64,000 bases of DNA from Clostridium chrysemydis (GCF_015234215.1 NZ_JADEKP010000001.1:1488001-1552000); one strand, 5' to 3'. Positions 9,575 to 18,761 are shown, counted from the stretch's first letter. Program-made: numbers and translations. The notes: generated from the letters alone by a model not told the origin.

Positions 9575-9656
9575 ATGGTTTGTTGAATTAAACTCGTGCG
9601 CAGATTCCCCAAAAAACTGCGAGAGGCCCTATAAAATTTCAAGGGGGTGAAACCGA

Positions 9657-9920
9657 ATGGCAAACATAAAATCAGCAAAGAAAAGAATTAAAGTTACAGA
9701 AACTAAAACTTTAAGAAATAGAATGGTTAAATCAGCTGTTAAAACTGCTATAAAGAAGTTTGAAGAAGCTGTTAATGTTAACAATGCTGAAGAAGCAAAC
9801 GCTTTATTAGTTAAAGCTAACAAGTCACTAGATATGGCTGCTTCTAAAGGAGTTCTTCACAAGAACATGGTAGCTAGAAAGAAATCAAGATTAGCTGCTA
9901 AAGTTAAAGCTATGGCATAG
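9657..9920 (+). CDS. rpsT: 30S ribosomal protein S20
   Basis: This is an 87-residue basic helical protein, [20 protein letters not shown] onward, typical in length and sequence for S20, which binds the 5' domain of 16S rRNA. The AAGGGGGTGA site is 6-7 bp before the ATG. The gene has its own promoter and terminator and converges on holA. The leader holds a short hairpin (CGCAG/CTGCG, 9599-9621) and a CCCC tract that could pair with the binding site. Confidence 0.98.
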   Translation: MANIKSAKKRIKVTETKTLRNRMVKSAVKTAIKKFEEAVNVNNAEEANALLVKANKSLDMAASKGVLHKNMVARKKSRLAAKVKAMA

Positions 9921-9928
9921 TAATATAC

Positions 9929-9959
9929 ACCGACCTTAACGGTCGGTTATTTACTTTTT
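9929..9959 (+). terminator. Terminator of rpsT
   Basis: ACCGACC-TTAA-CGGTCGGT stem followed by TTATTTACTTTTT, 9 bp after the rpsT stop. Confidence 0.85.
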
Positions 9960-9973
9960 ATGACCTATGTTAA

Positions 9974-10013
9974 ACAAAAAACATCTAAAGGACAACCCTT
10001 TAGATGTTTTTTT
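9974..10013. terminator. Bidirectional terminator between rpsT and holA
   Basis: An 11-12 bp stem (ACATCTAAAGG with CCTTTAGATGT, 9981-10007) is flanked by A runs on the left and T runs on the right. It can stop rpsT transcripts rightward and the comEC-holA transcript leftward. It starts 2 bp beyond the holA stop. Confidence 0.9.
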
Positions 10014-10015
10014 TG

Positions 10016-11050
10016 TTATCTTTTTACCATCGCTATATTTAACAAAAGTAATTCTAATTCTGTTTTTTTATCCACTGAAGAAGTTTTAAGCCTTCCCTCT
10101 GTTTCTAGACATAACTTTAAGATTTCATTTAACCCTTTAACAGAAAATCTATTGCTCTGTGCTATTAATTTCTCTATAACAAACTGAGGAAGCCTAAGTT
10201 CTCCTATAAAATCTTTAAGTCTTTTTCCACTTTCCATCCCAAGTTTTATATCATAAAGTCTTTTAAATTGATTTTCTATAGAGGTAATTATTAGCATATG
10301 TTGATCTGCTTTAAATAAAAGTTCATCTAAAACATCAATAGCTTTTTCAGTTTTCTTATTTGAAATAAATTCTACTAAATCAAAAACGTCGTCTTCACTT
10401 TTGTTTGGTATAAGTAGATCTATGTCTTTTTTAGTTACTTCCCTTCCCTTTGCATAATCTGTTAGCTTTTTAACTTCATTTTTAGAAATATCTAAATTCA
10501 TAGGAAGTTTTTCGCATAAATATTTTAAGTTTATTTTATTTATATTTCCAGAGTTTTTCTTAAAATACTCTTCTATTCTTTTACTAAACCCATCTCTTCT
10601 AAGCTTATCTATAGATACAACTGTAGTTATTTTATCTAAAGCCATAATATTTTTATTCTTTTTAGCTGTATCTCTTTTATCATTAAATAAATAATACATA
10701 ACTAAAACCGTGCTACTTGGAACATCTTTTAAATATTCTTTCATTTCGTTATAAGCCTTTTTGTTTGCACTATCTAATTTATCACTTAAAAATGCAGCTC
10801 TATAGACAACAACAACCTTTTTTTCTCCCATAAAAGGTAAGGTTTCTGATGCGTTTATTATTTCATCCACAGTGCATTTCATACCATCAAATTTAACAAA
10901 GTTAAAATCCATTGTATCTTTGTCTATAAATGGCTTAATTATCTTTTTAACCCCTTCTTTTAATAATTCTTCGTCTACTCCACATAAAATGTAAGAATTG
11001 CTAAACTTTTTACTTTTTAAATCTTTTTCTAATACTTCGTAATTTATCAA
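10016..11050 (-). CDS. holA: DNA polymerase III delta subunit
   Basis: HolA is the clamp-loader subunit that opens the beta sliding clamp. The protein follows the HolA pattern: an N-terminal AAA+-like domain without Walker motifs (YILCGVDEELL, ETLPFMGEKKVVVVY), a middle domain, and the C-terminal collar helices (QFKRLYDIKLGMESG, LRLPQFVIEKL). It has 344 residues, a normal length. The start is taken as TTG at 11050, 6 bp after AGGTG; the GTG at 11059 lies inside that site. It follows comEC by 13 bp, the usual comEC-holA pairing in Firmicutes. Confidence 0.93.
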   Translation of the reverse strand: MINYEVLEKDLKSKKFSNSYILCGVDEELLKEGVKKIIKPFIDKDTMDFNFVKFDGMKCTVDEIINASETLPFMGEKKVVVVYRAAFLSDKLDSANKKAYNEMKEYLKDVPSSTVLVMYYLFNDKRDTAKKNKNIMALDKITTVVSIDKLRRDGFSKRIEEYFKKNSGNINKINLKYLCEKLPMNLDISKNEVKKLTDYAKGREVTKKDIDLLIPNKSEDDVFDLVEFISNKKTEKAIDVLDELLFKADQHMLIITSIENQFKRLYDIKLGMESGKRLKDFIGELRLPQFVIEKLIAQSNRFSVKGLNEILKLCLETEGRLKTSSVDKKTELELLLLNIAMVKR

Positions 11051-11063
11051 ATTAATCACCTAT

Positions 11064-12749
11064 TTATCTTAATTCTATTATATAATCCTTAAATATCATA
11101 ATCTCTCTTATCTTTTCTTTTTCAAAATTAATTATATCATAAGAACTTTCCCTTTTTAAATCCTTTAATAAAAGTGTATACTCCTTGTTTCCTAAATCCA
11201 AAATAAAATTTTCTCCATTTCTAACTATAGTGCAATCTTCTTTAATGTAGGTTTTTTCAAATTCTTTATATATCTCTCTAGGTTTAAAAACAGAAACTGC
11301 CTTTTTGTAATTTTCTTTATCTTTAAGTAAAATTACGCTATCTCCTTTATATCTTAAAACTAAGCCTTCTTGTAAATTTATAATCCTTGGATAAAAACTA
11401 TAAAGAGTTATCCCTATAAATACTATAGTTGCTAAAGGCAGTACTATAATCTTTTTTATCCCCCTTTTATAAAAATAAAAGGAGATTAACAAACTAACAT
11501 AAAATATTGCATACTTTTCATTTAAAAATATTACATCTAAAGAAAACTTATCTAAAATTTCAATTAAGTAATCTAAAACATATATAGTAGTTCCTAAAAT
11601 AAAATTTATTATATTAGAAATAACACTTATCTTAAATAAAATAAATCCTAAAAAACCTAGTACTAATATTAAGTTAATCAAAGGAACTAAAAGTATATTT
11701 CCAACTAAAAACATTATAGAAAACTCATTAAAATAATAAATTAATATAGGCATAACTAAAACTTGAGCACTTAAAGATATAGTTATAGTATCACCGGTCC
11801 ATCCCCCGATTTTATATAATTTTTTCCTTAAGGGTTTATAAAATATAATAATTGAAAGAGTAGCTAAAAAAGATAATATAAACCCTAAATCAAAAATACT
11901 ATAAGGCTTTATTAAAAATATTATAATAGCAGAAAGAGCGAGAGACGCTTTACTATTACTACTTTTTCTAAGCTTTAACCCTAAACTTATAGTAAGTATC
12001 ATTATAAAAGCTCTTATACTTGAAAAGGCAAGCCCCGTAATAATGCAATAAAAAAAACAAATTAAAAGCCCAATATATTCTTTAAATAACTTTTTAAAGA
12101 TCAAATAAATTAACCCTATATGAAGTCCTGATACGCTAATTACGTGTACCACTCCATACTTTTTCATATTTTCCTTATCCTCTTCTTCTAAGCCGCTCTT
12201 ATCTCCAAAGAGGATAGAATTTACAAGACCACCTTCTCTATCTCCTATACTTTCTTTTAATTTTTCTACAAATTCTATTTTAAAATCGTTTATCTTATTC
12301 AAAATACTATTTTCACTTTTTATACTTAAGACCTTTACTTCTCCAACCATTCCTTTTTCAATATCTATATTTTTAGTAAATTCACCTTTTAAAATGACTT
12401 TTTCTAAGGGTTTAAAATCTTTTAAGTCCCCGCTTAAATAAACCTTTCTCCCCCTAATTTCAGAAATCCCTCCATAACTATATATTTTTTCTATTTTTGC
12501 TTTTTCTACAGACTTTAATTTAAAGTTATAAAAATTATAATTTATAAATAAACCAAGAATTACAAATAAAGAAATTAAAATAAGAAATCCAGTTCCTTCT
12601 TTTAAATATATAAATAAAAAGAAAGTTAAAGAAAATAAAAAGCCATAAAATAAATCTATATTTAAAAACAAATATAATATAGAGCTAAATAAAAAAGAGA
12701 CACCTATATAAATTATAGGTGCCTTTGTATTATTTACAGTTTTAAACAT
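11064..12749 (-). CDS. comEC: ComEC/Rec2 family membrane protein, short form without beta-lactamase domain
   Basis: ComEC forms the inner-membrane channel for single-stranded DNA uptake. This copy has an N-terminal DUF4131-like region (about residues 1-150) and the multi-helix Competence domain containing YGVVHVISVSGLHIGLIYLIFK near residue 199. It ends at 561 residues with a short soluble tail. The C-terminal metallo-beta-lactamase domain of longer ComEC proteins (about 770 residues in Bacillus) is absent: no HxHxDH motif is present. The gene lies between the degenerate P-type ATPase (15 bp gap) and holA. Whether it still imports DNA is unclear. Confidence 0.9.
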   Translation of the reverse strand: MFKTVNNTKAPIIYIGVSFLFSSILYLFLNIDLFYGFLFSLTFFLFIYLKEGTGFLILISLFVILGLFINYNFYNFKLKSVEKAKIEKIYSYGGISEIRGRKVYLSGDLKDFKPLEKVILKGEFTKNIDIEKGMVGEVKVLSIKSENSILNKINDFKIEFVEKLKESIGDREGGLVNSILFGDKSGLEEEDKENMKKYGVVHVISVSGLHIGLIYLIFKKLFKEYIGLLICFFYCIITGLAFSSIRAFIMILTISLGLKLRKSSNSKASLALSAIIIFLIKPYSIFDLGFILSFLATLSIIIFYKPLRKKLYKIGGWTGDTITISLSAQVLVMPILIYYFNEFSIMFLVGNILLVPLINLILVLGFLGFILFKISVISNIINFILGTTIYVLDYLIEILDKFSLDVIFLNEKYAIFYVSLLISFYFYKRGIKKIIVLPLATIVFIGITLYSFYPRIINLQEGLVLRYKGDSVILLKDKENYKKAVSVFKPREIYKEFEKTYIKEDCTIVRNGENFILDLGNKEYTLLLKDLKRESSYDIINFEKEKIREIMIFKDYIIELR

Positions 12750-12763
12750 AAAGCATCACACCC

Positions 12764-15118
12764 TTATTTTAGAGTGTTGCCATCTTTCTTCTCATCATTC
12801 ATCTTTTTCTTTATCTTCTTAAATTTAATTAGTTTACCATCTATTATATTTAGTATAATACTTGGTACACATATTGCCCCTAAATAAATATAATTAGGAT
12901 TTAAGTTAAATTTATCAACTCCAAAATATGAAGCTAATGCTACTATAATTAAAATAATACCTAGCTTTGTGATATTACATTCAAAAGTATTTAAAAACAT
13001 TCTCCAATAAATTATAAATATTAAAGCTATGCTTCCAAGTATCATAAAGAAGAAATCTATATTTAATATATTAACTAGTGCCATTTGAAGAATTAAAATC
13101 ATACCATAAAAACTAAATATATTAAATATATTATCCCGTACCTTTATTCCCTCTCCATAAAGCATCATTACTTTATCTAAATAATTTTCAGATATAAAAA
13201 TATCTGAAACCTTTCTAACTAAGTTAGATGCTTTTCCTTTACTTATTCCAACCTTAGAAAGGCTAAGTGCAGGTAAATCCCCGAGTCCTTCTCCCGTTGC
13301 TAAAACGCTGTATTTATCTTTTGAAAACAGTCCAATTATTTTATTTTTTATTTCAGGAGTTACTCTTGAAAATACTCTAACTTTTGATAAAACAGATATT
13401 ATTTCTTCTCTATTTAAAGAATCAAGCTCCACTCCTGATATAACTTCACTATCTGAATTAATTATTCTTGTTTTCTTTCCAAGTGCTTCACCAGTTATCT
13501 TATTATCTTCTGTAAATAGTATTGGTATAATTCCTCTTTTCTTAATAGCCATTATTTTTTTATCTATAAAATCATTTAATGGATTTAAAAGACCAACTAT
13601 CCCAACAAAAACTAAATTACTTTCTATATTTTCATCTATACTCGGTTCATAACTAAAACTTCTATAAGCTATACCGTTTGTTATAAGCCCTTCTCCTGAA
13701 AGATTAAAATCCATAACCCTTATCTTTTCTAAATCTTCATTTGTTATTTCTTTTTCAATCCCATTTACCATTATATGAGTACATCTATCTACAATCTGCT
13801 CTACGTTACCTTTTATATTTGCTCTAAACCCCTTTTTAGATTTAGTTATAGTCGTTAAAAAAGGCTTGTCCGTATCAACTGGAAGTTCAAAAACCCTTCT
13901 ATTTTGACTATCTAATATAGATTTATAAATTTGATTTTCTGCTCCCCATTTTAAGAATGCAATTTCTTCTAAATTCCCCTTGCCTGTGTTATCTTCTGCA
14001 TTAAAAGTTGAATCATTTGATAAAAGAAGTATATCTATAGCTCTTTTTGCATTTATATTATTTTTAAAATCTATATTTTCTAAAGGAACTATATCGTGGT
14101 CAGTTATAAGCTTTTTAACCACCATCTCTTCTTTTGTTATTGCTCCAATTTTATCTATAAAAAATACTTCGAGTCCACTTAATTCATCTAAAGAAGATAT
14201 ATTTAAGATATCTATACCATCTTTTTTAAATTTCTTTTTAATACTACTTATATAAACTGTTATAATTATTGATAAAGGAACTAAACTCATTAAAAGTAGT
14301 GTATTAAAAATAGTATTTAAGTTTAATTTGTTATTTAAAAACAAAGTTATTAAAATAAATGCACTTAAAAGAACTAAAGATACATGATTCAAACTCTTTT
14401 CTATGTTGTTTTCAAAACTATGTTTATTTACATCGCAGTATTTAAGCATACTTAAAAGTTTACCAAGACTAGTTTTATCACCTGTTTCTACTACTATACC
14501 AGTACCACTTCCGTTTTTTATAACGGCACCTTTAAATACCATGTTTTTAACTTCGCCTATGTTATAAGCTCTTCCTTCAAACATATTTTCGTACTTTTCT
14601 TTTAAAAAGGTTTCTCCTGTAACGTTACTATCATCAACTTTTAAATCATCGCTTTGTATTATTCTAATATCAGCCCCTATAAGTGAACCTTTCTTAAAGC
14701 TCACTATATCGCCAACTACTAAATCCTCAGCTGGAATTATCATATTATGCCTATTTCTAACAACTTCAACATTAGTTTTGTTTATTCTATCTATGTATTT
14801 TAAGTCTGATTCCTTCTTTTTTATACCATACCATTTTGCTAAAATAGTTAGAAATACACTTAATAAAACAATAAATGCATATAAAAACTTCAAATAATAC
14901 GCGAACACAAAAAATATTATAAGAGATGATATAATATAGATTTTTTTAAATTCCTTAAGAATTTGTCTAAAGATACTATTTCCTTTAGGAAGACTTATTT
15001 TGTTATTTCCCAAAGTTTTTCTTCTCTTTTCAACTTCTATACTAGTTAGGCCTTTTATTATGTCACTACCTAAACCTTCGACAACGTCTTGCCATTTACT
15101 ATTATAAAAATTATTCAT
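12764..15118 (-). CDS. Degenerate P-type ATPase, probably catalytically impaired
   Basis: This 784-residue protein keeps P-type ATPase architecture: N-terminal cation-ATPase segment, two membrane helices, actuator domain, helix pair, P and N domains, and C-terminal helices. Its signature motifs are eroded. The phosphorylation motif DKTGTLT reads DKIGAIT (residues 322-328; Asp322 kept). The TM4 PEGL motif reads VPLS (280-283). TGD of the P domain reads TED (536-538), TGDGVND reads TGEGLGD (608-614), and KGAPE reads KGNVE. The actuator TGE is kept (TGET, 167-170), as is FSRVTPEIKNKI. The frame is long and open, so it is a maintained gene rather than debris. It lies directly upstream of comEC-holA. 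Possible roles are non-transport or very slow transport; the substrate is unknown. Confidence 0.85.
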   Translation of the reverse strand: MNNFYNSKWQDVVEGLGSDIIKGLTSIEVEKRRKTLGNNKISLPKGNSIFRQILKEFKKIYIISSLIIFFVFAYYLKFLYAFIVLLSVFLTILAKWYGIKKKESDLKYIDRINKTNVEVVRNRHNMIIPAEDLVVGDIVSFKKGSLIGADIRIIQSDDLKVDDSNVTGETFLKEKYENMFEGRAYNIGEVKNMVFKGAVIKNGSGTGIVVETGDKTSLGKLLSMLKYCDVNKHSFENNIEKSLNHVSLVLLSAFILITLFLNNKLNLNTIFNTLLLMSLVPLSIIITVYISSIKKKFKKDGIDILNISSLDELSGLEVFFIDKIGAITKEEMVVKKLITDHDIVPLENIDFKNNINAKRAIDILLLSNDSTFNAEDNTGKGNLEEIAFLKWGAENQIYKSILDSQNRRVFELPVDTDKPFLTTITKSKKGFRANIKGNVEQIVDRCTHIMVNGIEKEITNEDLEKIRVMDFNLSGEGLITNGIAYRSFSYEPSIDENIESNLVFVGIVGLLNPLNDFIDKKIMAIKKRGIIPILFTEDNKITGEALGKKTRIINSDSEVISGVELDSLNREEIISVLSKVRVFSRVTPEIKNKIIGLFSKDKYSVLATGEGLGDLPALSLSKVGISKGKASNLVRKVSDIFISENYLDKVMMLYGEGIKVRDNIFNIFSFYGMILILQMALVNILNIDFFFMILGSIALIFIIYWRMFLNTFECNITKLGIILIIVALASYFGVDKFNLNPNYIYLGAICVPSIILNIIDGKLIKFKKIKKKMNDEKKDGNTLK

Positions 15119-15217
15119 CCATCCCCCTACTCTCTTTTTATTATATTTTAATCTAAAATATTTTATAATTTAATTTACTTTAAGATTATAATACATTTTT
15201 ATCCTATTATAAAGGTT

Positions 15218-15577
15218 TTAGCCTTTACTTTTAGGATTAAAAATAACTGCCATTATATAACCAAAGAATATTGCAGCTGTTATTCCTCCTGCTGCTCCTT
15301 TAATTCCTCCAGTAAAAGCTCCAACCAATCCTTCTCTTTCAACTTCTTCAATAACTGCTTTAGCCAAAACATTTCCAAACCCTGGAAGAGGAACACTTGC
15401 ACCTGCACCTGCAAAATCAACAAGCTTATCATAAACTCCAAAAGCACCTAAAATACACCCAATAACTAAAAACAAAACTAAAATTCTTCCAGGTGTTAAC
15501 TTTGTTTTATCCATGAGTATTTGTGCTATTACACAAATTATACCACCAATTAAAAAAGCTTTAACATACATTAACAT
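15218..15577 (-). CDS. spoVAE: Stage V sporulation protein AE
   Basis: This is a 119-residue membrane protein with about four helices, beginning MLMYVKAFLIGGIICVIAQI and containing FGVYDKLVDFAGAGASVPLPGFG, a SpoVAC/SpoVAE family signature. SpoVA proteins form the channel that moves Ca-dipicolinate into the forespore and out at germination. It overlaps the end of spoVAD by 7 bp and is the last gene of spoVAC-spoVAD-spoVAE. An AAAGGGG site supports the start. No convincing terminator follows. Confidence 0.95.
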   Translation of the reverse strand: MLMYVKAFLIGGIICVIAQILMDKTKLTPGRILVLFLVIGCILGAFGVYDKLVDFAGAGASVPLPGFGNVLAKAVIEEVEREGLVGAFTGGIKGAAGGITAAIFFGYIMAVIFNPKSKG

Positions 15578-16602
15578 AATTTATCCCCTTTCATCTCTAC
15601 TGCAATAGCATGTGCAATACCTGGTATAGTTTCACCTTGAAGTGAAGATGTAGTACTCATTAAAGCTCCTGTTGAAACTAATAAAAAGTTTTTAATTTCT
15701 TTTCTCATTATTTTTTTATAAAGATATCCAGAAGATACTGATGCAGAACAACCACAACCACTTCCTCCTGATTCTGTTTTTTGCGTTTCATTATTAAATA
15801 TTATATCTCCACAATCTATATGATTTCCTCTTATATCGTAGCCATATTCAAGCATTAAGTTATTACAAATCTTAGTTCCAACCCTACCTAAGTCACCAGT
15901 TGCAATTACATCATAATATTCTGGCTCTCTTCCCGTATCTTTTAAGTGAGCATAGATTGTATCTACAGCAGCTGGTGCCATTGCAGCTCCCATGTTGTTT
16001 GGATCTTTTATTCCATAATCTTTTACTATCCCAGTTGTTACGTAAGTTATCTCAGGAAAATCACCATCTCTCCCAAGAACCATAGCACCTGAACCTGTAA
16101 CCGTCCACTGAGCTGTTTTACTCCTTTGCGCCCCGTATTCTAAGGGAAACCTAAATTGCCTTTCAGCTGCACAAAAATGAGAAGAAGTAGAGCAAACTAC
16201 GTGTTTTGCAAATCCTCCATCCATTATTAAAGCACCAAGGCTTAATGATTCAGACATAGTAGAGCAGGCACCATAAAGACCAAAAAACGGAATTGATAAT
16301 TCCCTAGCTGCAAAACTTGATGAAATGATTTGATTTAATAAATCACCTGCAAGTAAATAGTCGATATCTTCTTCTTTAAGTTTTGCTCTATCTATAGCAC
16401 CTTTAATAGCGTTATACATAATATCACTTTCTGCTTTTTCATAGCTTTCTTTTCCACACATCTCATCGTTTAATATTTCATCAAAATACGATTTTAAAGG
16501 TCCTTCTCCTTCTTTTGGTCCTACAATAGAAAAAGCACTTATTATTTTAGGAGGAAATTCTAATTTGATTGTTTGTTTTCCTATTTTTTTAATATTTATC
16601 AT
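15571..16602 (-). CDS. spoVAD: Stage V sporulation protein AD
   Basis: SpoVAD is a soluble thiolase-fold protein that binds dipicolinic acid at the inner forespore membrane. The 343-residue sequence has the family segments LYGACSTMSESLSLGALIMDGG, TSSHFCAAERQFRFPLEYG, TGDLGRVG and SGGSGCGCSASVSSGYLYKK. It sits between spoVAC (13 bp upstream) and spoVAE (7 bp overlap), so the three are translated from one mRNA. AAGGAGGG precedes the ATG. Confidence 0.97.
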   Translation of the reverse strand: MINIKKIGKQTIKLEFPPKIISAFSIVGPKEGEGPLKSYFDEILNDEMCGKESYEKAESDIMYNAIKGAIDRAKLKEEDIDYLLAGDLLNQIISSSFAARELSIPFFGLYGACSTMSESLSLGALIMDGGFAKHVVCSTSSHFCAAERQFRFPLEYGAQRSKTAQWTVTGSGAMVLGRDGDFPEITYVTTGIVKDYGIKDPNNMGAAMAPAAVDTIYAHLKDTGREPEYYDVIATGDLGRVGTKICNNLMLEYGYDIRGNHIDCGDIIFNNETQKTESGGSGCGCSASVSSGYLYKKIMRKEIKNFLLVSTGALMSTTSSLQGETIPGIAHAIAVEMKGDKLC

Positions 16603-16615
16603 ATCTTTACCCTCC

Positions 16616-17086
16616 TTATTTAACCCATATATCTATAAAGTAATAAATTATTCCAATTATAACTGAAGAACCTATCCCATAAACTAAAACAGGTCCTGCA
16701 ATAGTAAAAATTTTAGCTGCTACTCCAAAAATAAATCCTTCTTTTTTAAACTCCATAGCTGGTGCTACAACCGCATTTGCAAAACCCGTTATAGGTACAA
16801 CAGTTCCGGCACCTGCATAACTTGCAATTTTATCATAAATTCCAACTCCAGTTAAAAGTGCACCTAAAAATACCATGATTATTGTTGTTATCGTTTTAAC
16901 ATCATTTTCAGCAAATCCTAAGTATATAAATAAATTGAAAATAAGCTGACCTATAACACAAATTAAACCTCCAACTATAAATGCCCTAACACAGTTTTTT
17001 GCAATTTGTGGGTTTGGCTCACTTTCTTTTGCAAGGGCCTCAAATTTTTCAATTATCTCTTCTTCTTTAATATTTTTTCTTCTCAT
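16616..17086 (-). CDS. spoVAC: Stage V sporulation protein AC
   Basis: This is a 156-residue membrane protein of the SpoVAC family, with a cytoplasmic N-terminal stretch of about 28 residues then four or five helices. It contains GVGIYDKIASYAGAGTVVPITGFANAV, paralogous to the same region of SpoVAE. SpoVAC acts as the mechanosensitive part of the dipicolinate channel. It is the first gene of the three-gene clostridial spoVA operon (no AA, AB, AF genes). It follows sigF but is separated by a terminator, so it should have its own forespore promoter. A GGAATACTA near 17119-17127 resembles a sigma-F/G -10 element, without a clear -35. Confidence 0.96.
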   Translation of the reverse strand: MRRKNIKEEEIIEKFEALAKESEPNPQIAKNCVRAFIVGGLICVIGQLIFNLFIYLGFAENDVKTITTIIMVFLGALLTGVGIYDKIASYAGAGTVVPITGFANAVVAPAMEFKKEGFIFGVAAKIFTIAGPVLVYGIGSSVIIGIIYYFIDIWVK

Positions 17087-17159
17087 AAAATCACCTCTAA
17101 AAAATAATCATATAGTTAGTATTCCAAAAATGTAAAATTAAAATCTCCCTGTGAGATTA

Positions 17160-17206
17160 AAAAAAGATTGCTATTAAAGTTATAAAAAAACTTTAATAGC
17201 AATCTT
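17160..17206 (-). terminator. Terminator after sigF
   Basis: A 16-bp perfect stem (17164-17179 with 17191-17206) is followed leftward by seven T. It separates the spoIIA operon from spoVAC. Confidence 0.93.
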
Positions 17207-17216
17207 ATCTAATAAT

Positions 17217-17972
17217 TTATTCTATTAATTTTTCTTTCATTTTAAGTAATACTTTTTTTTCTATTCTAGAAACTTGAACTTGGCTAATTCCAAGCATTTT
17301 AGCAACTTGAATTTGAGTTTTATCTTTAAAATATCTAAGCATTATAATCTGTTTTGATTTACTATCTAAACTTCCTATCGCTTCTTTTAAGGCAATTTTT
17401 TCAATCATTAAAGAGTCGTCCTCACCTTTTTCTGAAAGCTTATCAATTAAAAGAACCGGTGCACCGTCATCTTGATGAATAGTATCATAAAGATATTGCA
17501 TACTAGATGATGACTCTAATGCAACTACTATATCTTCTTTATCTATCTCAGAAAATTTACTAAGTTCATCTATAGTTGGCTCTCTTCCAAGTTCTTTAGT
17601 TAAATCTTCTCTTGCAAAATGTAATTTTCTTGCTAAAGCTTTTACATTTCTACTAACTTTAATCATCCCATCGTCTCTTAAAAATCTCTTTATTTCACCC
17701 ATTATCATAGGAACAGCATAAGTTGAAAATTTAACTTTAAATTCTGGATCGAAATTTTTAATAGCCTTAACTAATCCCATAGAACCTATTTGGAAAATAT
17801 CCTCATATTCATATCCTCTATTTAAAAATTTCTTTGAAATAGAAGAAACTAAGGGAAGGTTCATTTGAATTAATCTATTAAGAGCTTCTTCGTCGCCGTT
17901 TTTTGCTAAAGGTAGTAGCTCTGAGTTTTCTTCATAATTATATTCCTCTCGTTTTAAACTCCCATTATCCAT
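17217..17972 (-). CDS. sigF: Forespore RNA polymerase sigma factor sigma-F
   Basis: Sigma-F is the first compartment-specific sigma factor, active in the forespore. The 251-residue protein has region 2 (DIFQIGSMGLVKAIKNFDPE, FSTYAVPMIMGEIKRFLRDDG), region 3 and region 4.2 (TQIQVAKMLGISQVQVSRIEKK). It is the third gene of spoIIAA-spoIIAB-sigF, the universal order, and is held inactive by SpoIIAB. A GGGG site precedes the ATG; the gap to spoIIAB is 12 bp. A strong terminator follows. Confidence 0.98.
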   Translation of the reverse strand: MDNGSLKREEYNYEENSELLPLAKNGDEEALNRLIQMNLPLVSSISKKFLNRGYEYEDIFQIGSMGLVKAIKNFDPEFKVKFSTYAVPMIMGEIKRFLRDDGMIKVSRNVKALARKLHFAREDLTKELGREPTIDELSKFSEIDKEDIVVALESSSSMQYLYDTIHQDDGAPVLLIDKLSEKGEDDSLMIEKIALKEAIGSLDSKSKQIIMLRYFKDKTQIQVAKMLGISQVQVSRIEKKVLLKMKEKLIE

Positions 17973-17984
17973 ATCTACCCCAAC

Positions 17985-18410
17985 CTATACTTCAAATTTT
18001 TTCCTCATTACAACCTTCGTTCCCTCATCTTGTTTACTTTGAATTTCTAAGCTATCCATAAAGCTTTCCATAACTGTAAATCCCATACCTGAGCGCTCTA
18101 AATCTGGTCTTGAAGTATATAAAGGTTCCTTAACTTTTTCTATGTCACATATACCTTTTCCAAAATCTATTACACTTATCTCAACTTCTCTTCCTGCTAT
18201 CCCAGCTTCAATTATCACTTTATTTTCTTCTTTATTATCATATCCATGAATAATTGAATTAGTAACAGCCTCTGAAACTGCAGTCTTTACATCATTTAAC
18301 TCTTCAATAGTAGGGTCAATTTGTGCAATAAATGCTGCTACTGCCACCCTTGCAAAAGCCTCATTTTGAGATTTACTCATAAATTCTATTTTAATCCTAT
18401 TATCAAACAT
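17985..18410 (-). CDS. spoIIAB: Anti-sigma F factor and SpoIIAA kinase
   Basis: SpoIIAB is a GHKL-fold serine kinase of 141 residues that binds sigma-F or phosphorylates SpoIIAA. The N box ([13 protein letters not shown]), G1 box (IDFGKGI) and G2 box (GMGFTVMES) for ATP binding are intact. It lies 15 bp after spoIIAA and 12 bp before sigF, with a GGAGGGG site before the ATG. Confidence 0.98.
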   Translation of the reverse strand: MFDNRIKIEFMSKSQNEAFARVAVAAFIAQIDPTIEELNDVKTAVSEAVTNSIIHGYDNKEENKVIIEAGIAGREVEISVIDFGKGICDIEKVKEPLYTSRPDLERSGMGFTVMESFMDSLEIQSKQDEGTKVVMRKKFEV

Positions 18411-18425
18411 GAAAACCCCTCCGTT

Positions 18426-18761
18426 TTATATTTCCCCTACTGCTTTTTCTACAGTATCAAAATTCCTTATTATTTTATAAAGCCCTGATAGTTCAAAAAC
18501 TTTTTTAACACTTCCACTAGCATTTGCTATACAAACACTTCCACCTAAGTGTGATAACTTTTTACTTCGTCCAACAACTACTCCAATTCCAGAGCTATCC
18601 ATAAAAGATACTCTACTAAAGTCTAAAATTAATTTTTTAATATTTTCGCTTTCTATCTTATCATCGATTTTAGCTCTAACTTCTGCAGCCGTGTGATGGT
18701 CTAATTCGCCTATTAGGCCAACTATTAATATATTTGATTTTCTTATAAAATTTAAATGCAT
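18426..18761 (-). CDS. spoIIAA: Anti-anti-sigma F factor (STAS domain)
   Basis: SpoIIAA releases sigma-F from SpoIIAB when unphosphorylated. The 111-residue STAS protein carries the phospho-site FMDSSGIG; by homology the first Ser of DSSG (residue 56) is the one modified by SpoIIAB and dephosphorylated by SpoIIE. It is the first gene of the spoIIA operon. The strongest Shine-Dalgarno (GGAGGTGA, 18789-18796) is about 28 bp from the ATG with a 7-bp hairpin between; a weaker GAGTGA is closer. An in-frame TAG lies 9 codons or fewer upstream of the ATG, so no longer start is possible. Confidence 0.97.
   Translation of the reverse strand: MHLNFIRKSNILIVGLIGELDHHTAAEVRAKIDDKIESENIKKLILDFSRVSFMDSSGIGVVVGRSKKLSHLGGSVCIANASGSVKKVFELSGLYKIIRNFDTVEKAVGEI

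Noticed and set aside
9960-10187. Plus-strand frame after rpsT
   Set aside because: It contains the bidirectional terminator and then runs antisense to holA.
15205-15230. Terminator after spoVAE
   Set aside because: Only a 5-bp stem overlapping the stop region with no proper T run.
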